In this document: positions 59,594 to 64,000 of the stretch, piece after piece
Position numbering within the stretch: the first letter of the stretch is position 1
Layout: every line of letters starts with the position of its first letter
NCBI RefSeq assembly: GCF_033097365.1
Contig: NZ_AP028461.1
Location: 6,758,001 to 6,822,000 of the forward strand
Direction: 5' to 3'
Origin: Actinoplanes sichuanensis
GTDB taxonomy: Bacteria; Actinomycetota; Actinomycetes; Mycobacteriales; Micromonosporaceae
Length of the DNA: 64,000 nt
Made by a program: the position numbers and the translations under genes
Notes under the pieces: generated by a model
What the model saw: only the letters and a program-made list of their open reading frames with translations
The model's database searches: none
Told to the model about the DNA's origin: nothing

Positions 59594-60962
59594 CAGGGCC
59601 GTTGCGTTCTCGCGGGCAGGCGCTCTGAGCTGGGATGATGTCGAGTGATCGGCCTATATGGAGGCGGATGGAGCGGGTGAAGCCCCCAAGGTGATCATGG
59701 AGTTCTTGACGCTGCACGACCACCGAGGACTCCACCCGCCGATGGCATCATCTCTGATCTGCGTACTGACCGTGACAACCCCTGGCATCGACACGCCACC
59801 GCCGCCGGTCACCGACGGTGAACACGGCGGGCTCCTGGCCGCCGCGAGCCTGGTCCCGGACCCGCGGAATCCTCGCGGGGTGCGATATCCGCTGGCAGCG
59901 CTGCTCGCCGTCGCGGTCTGCGCCGTCCTGGCCGGCGCCACCTCGTTCACGGCGATCGCCGACTGGCTGTACGACCTGGACGAGCCGGATCAGCGACGGC
60001 TCGGGTTCGACCGGGGCTTGCCTGCCGGCACCACGGTATGGCGACTATTGACCCGACTCGACGATGCCCTGGTCGGCAGCGTCCTGGCGGGCTGGCTCCG
60101 CACCCGCACACCACCGCTCGCCGTTCCCCGGCCGCGCCGCTACCGGACCGTGATCGCCGTCGACGGCAAGACATTGCGCGGCGCCCGTCTGCCCGACGGC
60201 CGTCAAACGCATCTGCTGTCCGCGCTGGACACCAGCACCGGCATCGTCCTCGCCCAGGTCACGGTCGATACGAAGAGCAACGAGATCCCGTCGTTCACAC
60301 CACTGCTCGACGCCGTGGAGAACCTGCTGGGCAGCCTTACCGGGGGTGCTGATAGTCGCCGACGCCCTGCACACCCAGACCGGCCACGCCGAGCAGATCA
60401 CCCGCCGCGGCGCACACCTGCTACTGCAGGCCAAAGGCAACCAGCCCGGCCTTCATGCCCAGCTCAAAGTCGTTCCCTGGGCGCAGATCCCGGTCGGTGA
60501 CCGCACCCGCGAGCGTGGTCACGGCCGCAAGGAGACCCGCACGGTCAAGGCCGTCACCCTGCAGACCCCGGGCGGGATCGCGTTCCCGCACGCCCGGCAA
60601 GCCGTCCGGATCACCCGGACCCGCACCACCGGCGGCAAGACCAGCCGGGAGACCGCCTATCTGGTCACGTCCCTTCCCGCTGCCGACGCTCAGCCCGCTG
60701 ACCTGCAGAAGTGGGCCAGATCGGAGTGGTTGATCGAGAACCAGGTCCACAACGTCCGAGATGTCACGTTCCGTGAAGATCTTCATCAAGCCCGGACCGG
60801 CACCGGACCCGCCGTCATGGCGACACTGCGTAACACCGCGATCGGCTGGCACCGCATCAACGGCGAAACCAACATCGCCCGCGCCAACCGCCGCGCCGAC
60901 CGCCGTTCAAACGACCTCATCACGGCCGTGACCAGCAGCTACCGGAACATGCAATGACCCTG
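59594..60962. mobile_element. ISAs1-family insertion sequence with target duplication
   Basis: A 1369-bp element. Ends CAGGGCCGTTGCGTTC and its inverted partner CAGGGTCATTGCATGT match imperfectly. GGCCGAGACC flanks both ends (59584-59593 and 60963-60972), a 10-bp target duplication as expected for the ISAs1 family. The intact duplication suggests a fairly recent insertion, although the transposase gene is frameshifted. Confidence 0.88.
59742..60957 (+). pseudogene. ISAs1-family transposase, frameshifted by one base
   Basis: Two frames together make one ISAs1-type (H-repeat-associated) transposase. The first carries SLVPDPRNPRGVRYPLAALL, AIADWLYDLDE, VIAVDGKTLRGARLPDGRQT and HLLSALDTSTGIVLAQVTVD. 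At a run of five G (60342-60346) the reading must move by one base to continue LLGSLTGVLIVADALHTQTG, HLLLQAKGNQPGLH and WLIENQVHNVRDVTFREDLH. Four G would restore the frame, so a one-base insertion is the simplest cause. It could be a sequencing error or a programmed shift; the family normally uses a single frame, so a dead copy is favoured. Confidence 0.88.
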
Positions 60963-60972
60963 GGCCGAGACC

Positions 60973-61055
60973 TCTCAGTTTCGATGAACCACGACCAAGA
61001 TCGATCATGCGATTCTCGTTGTCGATTCTCGTTGTCGATTCGAATGAGAATCATG
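60973..61055. repeat. Short tandem repeat with inverted ends
   Basis: GATTCTCGTT GTC recurs in tandem at about 61010-61046 in units of 13 bp, ended by GATTCGAATGAGAATC so that GATTCTC and GAGAATC could pair. It lies just outside the right end of the ISAs1-family element. No gene is supported here. Confidence 0.6.
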
Positions 61056-61142
61056 TCAAGAACTGACGGCGAGGACACTCGAAGGCAGGTTGGCATGATC
61101 GACTTCTTACACTTTCGGAGCGAGAGGGGGAAGAATTCATGC

Positions 61143-63002
61143 ATGGGGCAGGGTTCACTGTTCAGCAGGTCGGAAATTGCTTCTATGCGTGACCGGACCC
61201 AGTCTCGGAAATATTCTCCGGCGGCCGAAGAGTTTCGCCGCGAACATGAGAGACACCGTGCGTGGGGCTTGCAGCGCCGTCATTCTGAAAAGCTGCGGCG
61301 GCTTCGCGGAAACGCACCTGCCTCAGGATGCGTCGGCTCCGAGGCCACGACACGGCGAGAGGCCGTCGCACACCCCGAGGCTTCAGCAGGATCCGACAGC
61401 CCGACCGTGCCGGCGCGGCGGGCGACTCCCCGATGCGCGACACCTGCCGGATTGCCGCAGATCCAGGCAACCCAACAGCCTCACCGTTCGGCTCCAGCCC
61501 TTCCGCGGTCAGCCCCAACCCCTCCCCCGTCAGGTCCATCTCCTTCTCCGTCGGCCCCAGCCGGTCCACCGTCGAACCCGCCCCTTTCGCCGTCGGCCAC
61601 AACCCAACAGCCGTCATCCCGAGCTACTTCGCCGTCGCCCTCAACCCAACGACCGTCGGCCACCGCTTCTCCGCCGTCAACCCCAGCCCTGCCACCGCCG
61701 ACCCCCGCTCCTTCGCCGTCAACCCCAGCCCTGCCACCGCCGACCCCCGCTCCTTCGCCGTCAACCCCAGCCCTGCCACCGCCGACCCCCGCTCCTTCGC
61801 CGTCAACCCCAGCCCTGCCACCGCCGACCCCCGCTCCTTCGCCGTCGGCCCCAGCCCCTTCGTGGTCGACCGCGACGCGTCCACCCCTGGTTCCCACTCC
61901 TCCGCCTTCGACCCGAGCTTCTTTGCGGTCGACCCCAGGTCCTTCGTGGTCGACCGCGACGCGTCCGCCGTCGTCCTCCACTCCTCCACCGACGAGCCCG
62001 ACCGATCCACCGTCGAACCGAACCGATCCACCGTCGAACCCCACGCATCCGCCTTCGGCCCCGATCCCTCCGCTGTCGGCCCCAATCCTTCGGCTGCCGG
62101 ATCCGGCAAACCCGGTCGGTGGATCGCCTGCTTCACCTCGTCGGCGGCCAGGCCCTGCGGCGTCCTTTGTGCCTTTGGGAGGTGCATCGGATCGGTGGCC
62201 ACAATCGCCGGCGAACGGAAATGGCGATTGGCGGCCGTCTCGTTCGTCTCTCGGTGGAAATTTAATGAATGGGGGTGGTCGTCGCAGGATGGTGGGCACG
62301 GTTTTACTCGGTGTCGTCGCGAGGGTCCGTGTTTTCAGTGGTCACCGATCGGTGATCGACGTCAAATCGGCTTTGGAATCATTTACTTGTTTCAGGATTG
62401 CATTTTCTTCGACCATTTGCCCGGATCGGGGCGGGCGAGATTCGGGCTCGCGGCGGGGCCCGCGCGTGGCCCCGCCCCCGAGCCGCACTTTGGCCCGCAC
62501 CCACACAAATGCCCGCACTCACACCCGCCCGCGCCAGCACCTGCTCCCGGGTCCGCGCCAGCGCCAGCGCCTGGGCCTGCACCAGCAGCTGATTCCGCGT
62601 CCGTGCCTGCGTCCACGCCAACGGCTGGATCCCCGTCCACACCCGCGGCTGGGAATACACCCTCGCCTGAGGCAACGGCCGCACCCCTACCGGCATCCCG
62701 CGGCTGGTCCTACGGACCCTTACCTGTGCCCGGGCCTGCGGCTGGGCTCACAACCGCGCCCTGCGGCTGCGCCCGCATCCGCACCCTGCCCGCGGCAGCG
62801 GACCCACCCGCACCCGCGGCTGCGCCCGCTCCGGCACCTCGGGACGCGGCTCGTGTTGCTGGTGGGGCTTGGATCAGGCGGATACCAGTCTCGGGTCGGC
62901 CTTTCGGAAGCCCTGGCAGTGGCCGCAGACCACGTAGTAGCTGGATGGCTTGACCGGGAACAGCGGGATGAAGAACAGGGTGAACTTGGTGGTTCGGCGT
63001 AG
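61143..63002 (+). CDS. Hypothetical protein with basic head and Pro/Ser/Thr repeat tail (extent uncertain)
   Basis: An open frame of 619 residues. Its first 60 residues (SLFSRSEIASMRDRTQSRKY, AAEEFRREHERHRAWGLQRR, HSEKLRRLRG) look like a real basic, helical protein and may be found in related genomes. The rest to about residue 340 is a repetitive tail of PSTPALPPPTPAPS units, and the part beyond 62300 is unconvincing. Other frames on both strands are also open across the repeats, so frame choice rests on the head alone. The 3' end overlaps a better supported convergent zinc-ribbon gene. Codon use in the head is less GC-rich at third positions than the rest of the window. Confidence 0.35.
   Translation: MGQGSLFSRSEIASMRDRTQSRKYSPAAEEFRREHERHRAWGLQRRHSEKLRRLRGNAPASGCVGSEATTRREAVAHPEASAGSDSPTVPARRATPRCATPAGLPQIQATQQPHRSAPALPRSAPTPPPSGPSPSPSAPAGPPSNPPLSPSATTQQPSSRATSPSPSTQRPSATASPPSTPALPPPTPAPSPSTPALPPPTPAPSPSTPALPPPTPAPSPSTPALPPPTPAPSPSAPAPSWSTATRPPLVPTPPPSTRASLRSTPGPSWSTATRPPSSSTPPPTSPTDPPSNRTDPPSNPTHPPSAPIPPLSAPILRLPDPANPVGGSPASPRRRPGPAASFVPLGGASDRWPQSPANGNGDWRPSRSSLGGNLMNGGGRRRMVGTVLLGVVARVRVFSGHRSVIDVKSALESFTCFRIAFSSTICPDRGGRDSGSRRGPRVAPPPSRTLARTHTNARTHTRPRQHLLPGPRQRQRLGLHQQLIPRPCLRPRQRLDPRPHPRLGIHPRLRQRPHPYRHPAAGPTDPYLCPGLRLGSQPRPAAAPASAPCPRQRTHPHPRLRPLRHLGTRLVLLVGLGSGGYQSRVGLSEALAVAADHVVAGWLDREQRDEEQGELGGSA
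61470..62100. repeat. Degenerate minisatellite with 21-bp period
   Basis: A 630-bp block in which the C-rich strand repeats a unit of about 21 bases of the type CCGTCNNCCCCNNCCNTTCG. Both strands stay open across most of it in several frames, giving heptad-like patterns such as GLGPTAE / GSTVDRF on one strand and PSTPALP on the other. Four perfect 42-bp double units sit inside. Confidence 0.85.
61673..61840. repeat. Four perfect 42-bp tandem repeats
   Basis: Units of 42 bp beginning GCCGTCAACCCCAGCC at 61673, 61715, 61757 and 61799 are identical to one another. No spacers separate them, so this is a tandem array and not CRISPR. Each encodes 14 residues, so changes in copy number keep the frame. 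Confidence 0.97.
62455..62870. repeat. Second low-complexity block after an AT-richer island
   Basis: About 415 bp of C/G/A-rich sequence made of variations on GCCCGCACCC and CCAGCGCC. It follows a stretch at about 62220-62430 that is much richer in A and T than the rest of the window (for example CATTTACTTGTTTCAGGATT). Both may be a decayed or foreign sequence. No gene is supported. Confidence 0.6.
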
Positions 63003-63098
63003 CAGGTGCTGTGGGGCCTGCCAGCCGCAGATCTCGCAGTTGGCCACCCGCGCGCCCATCGGGTGGTCCTTGCTTCGCAGTCCGAACAACACGAACAA
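62874..63098 (-). CDS. Small zinc-ribbon protein
   Basis: A 74-residue protein. Two CxxC knuckles, CEICGW and CGHCQG, lie about 36 residues apart and would bind one zinc ion. The segment between them, LLRRTTKFTLFFIPLFPVKP, is a hallmark of this actinobacterial zinc-ribbon family, and the start FVLFGLRSKDHPMG fits as well. The start is TTG, chosen because GAGGAGAAG lies seven bases upstream; the frame is open further. Its job is unknown. It is divergent from the F420-type oxidoreductase. Confidence 0.85.
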   Translation of the reverse strand: MFVLFGLRSKDHPMGARVANCEICGWQAPQHLLRRTTKFTLFFIPLFPVKPSSYYVVCGHCQGFRKADPRLVSA

Positions 63099-63225
63099 CT
63101 TACTTCTCCTCGCTGGCCGACGTGCTATCCCATGGTCATACCCAGAGGCAAGCGATACGTGCCGACCGTCACGAAAACGGGGTTCGCCGGAATCTGGTGG
63201 GCGGGTTCCGGAGTTCGCGACAGAC

Positions 63226-63888
63226 ATGACGACGATCGGACTCATCGGCAGCGGGAACATCGGTGGCACCGTGGCGCGACTGGCTGTGGCGGCCGGGCAC
63301 GATGTGGTGCTGAGCAACTCCCGCGGGCCGGAGACGCTGCAGGAACTGGTCGGCGAGCTGGGCCCGCGGGCTCGGGCGGCGACTCCGGCCGAGGCGGCCG
63401 CGGCCGGTGACATCGTGGTGGTGACCGTGCCGCTGCGGGCCTACCGGGACATCCCGGTGGATGCGCTGGCCGGCAAGGTGGTCATCGACACCAACAACTA
63501 CTACCCGGAGCGCGACGGCACCTTCGAGGAGTTGGAGAACGGCTCCACCACGACCGGCGAGCTGCTTCAGGGGCATCTTCCCGAGTCGCGCGTGGTGAAG
63601 GCCTTCAACAACATCTGGTTCGAGCATCTGCGGTCGCTGGCCCGGCCGGCGGGGGCCGCGGACCGGTCGGCGCTGCCGATCGCGGGAGACGACGCGGCGG
63701 CCAAGAAGACGGTCACCGACCTCCTCGACAGCCTCGGATACGACACCGTCGACGTGGGGCCGCTCGCCGAGAACCGGCGCACCCAGCGGGACACCCCGGT
63801 CTACGTGGTGCCGTACGGCGCGTACGGGGACAAGGTGGGCTCGCCGGCCGCCGCGAAGACGATTCTCGATCTGGTGAACGCCGCGTGA
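63226..63888 (+). CDS. NADP(H)-binding oxidoreductase, F420-dependent reductase-like
   Basis: A 220-residue Rossmann protein of the F420-dependent NADP reductase/pyrroline-carboxylate-like family. The N-terminus MTTIGLIGSGNIGGTVARLA binds the nucleotide, with SNSRGPETL marking NADP preference. GKVVIDTNNYYPERDGTFEE, VKAFNNIWFEHLRSLARP and LPIAGDDAAAKKTVTDLLDS are family stretches. Whether it truly uses F420 is uncertain; many homologues act on other partners. The ATG follows a weak ribosome-binding site. After it the last 110 bp of the window show no gene. Confidence 0.88.
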   Translation: MTTIGLIGSGNIGGTVARLAVAAGHDVVLSNSRGPETLQELVGELGPRARAATPAEAAAAGDIVVVTVPLRAYRDIPVDALAGKVVIDTNNYYPERDGTFEELENGSTTTGELLQGHLPESRVVKAFNNIWFEHLRSLARPAGAADRSALPIAGDDAAAKKTVTDLLDSLGYDTVDVGPLAENRRTQRDTPVYVVPYGAYGDKVGSPAAAKTILDLVNAA

Positions 63889-64000
63889 ACTCGTACTGAT
63901 GGCGTCCTGCCCCGCCGACCGACCCGTATCGGGTGGGAGTTTCTTCCGATGTCCCGGGCCGGCCTGTCTCGGTAGCGTCGCGGGAGGCGGCGTCGATTGG

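Noticed and set aside
59742..60957. Two independent transposase genes
   Set aside because: Each half lacks part of one ISAs1-type protein and they join seamlessly at the G run, so this is a single frameshifted gene.
61673..61840. CRISPR-like repeat array
   Set aside because: The four 42-bp units follow one another without spacers, and no cas gene is near.
61328..62953. Alternative frames through the minisatellite as genes
   Set aside because: They begin inside repeats or random sequence with no recognisable head, and openness follows from the stop-free repeat unit.
1..64000. rRNA, tRNA or riboswitch genes
   Set aside because: No stretch with recognisable tRNA T-loop/anticodon layout, rRNA core or known riboswitch core was noticed. 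A covariance-model scan would settle this.

Overview
The window reads as chromosome of a high-GC actinobacterium. An Actinoplanes-like member of the Micromonosporaceae is the best guess, inferred from about 70% GC, frequent GTG/TTG starts, dense GTGA/ATGA stop-start overlaps, a GerW/YtfJ-like protein, SigE-family sigma factors, a tuf3-type EF-Tu and many secreted carbohydrate-active proteins. I see no rRNA, tRNA, CRISPR array, phage module or large biosynthetic cluster.

Layout. 1-2.5 kb: two sugar ABC permeases divergent from a LacI regulator, with two palindromic operators between them. 2.5-5.4 kb: a GerW-like protein, a PilZ protein and a secreted vanadium haloperoxidase homologue. 5.5-7.9 kb: a tightly coupled trio of sigma factor, membrane protein with three repeats, and amidoligase. 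8.0-16.9 kb: an aromatic-acid locus whose galB, galC and galD homologues are overlap-coupled to a catechol-2,3-dioxygenase-like VOC enzyme, with a GntR regulator, an MFS aromatic-acid transporter and a secreted tannase. Five copies of one 12-bp motif (ATTGTTGACAAT) sit in the promoter regions and tie these genes into one regulon. The likely route is gallate ester to gallate, uptake, ring opening to 4-oxalomesaconate, tautomerisation, hydration, then aldol cleavage to pyruvate and oxaloacetate. 16.9-21.3 kb: hydrolases and regulators, including an epoxide-hydrolase-like protein that lacks two catalytic residues. 21.4-31.4 kb: a form I aerobic CO dehydrogenase operon (coxM-S-L, XdhC-YHS, MobA-like, coxD, coxG, coxE) plus a divergent second XdhC gene. 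31.4-38.9 kb: a kinase-like/hydrolase pair, CsoR, a phytase-like secreted protein, a LuxR ATPase and a small sigma factor. 38.9-43.9 kb: divergent EF-Tu, an intact IS701-family element, a Fes-like esterase, a peroxiredoxin-like protein and a SnoaL-like protein. 44.2-49.8 kb: DUF4360 protein, NarL-type two-component pair, ABC exporter and CDP-alcohol phosphotransferase. 49.9-59.3 kb: secreted alpha-amylase with two starch-binding modules and a MalR-like operator, then a glycerol regulon (glpD, glpK, glpF, iclR, second glpK). 59.3-64 kb: low-complexity DNA, a frameshifted ISAs1-family element with a 10-bp target duplication, a 21/42-bp minisatellite, a zinc-ribbon protein and an F420-dependent-type oxidoreductase.

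The strongest leads are the aromatic-acid regulon with an unexpected type I extradiol enzyme, the sigma/repeat/amidoligase operon, the catalytically degenerate epoxide hydrolase, and the unusual abundance of short tandem low-complexity insertions inside otherwise conserved genes and in spacers.
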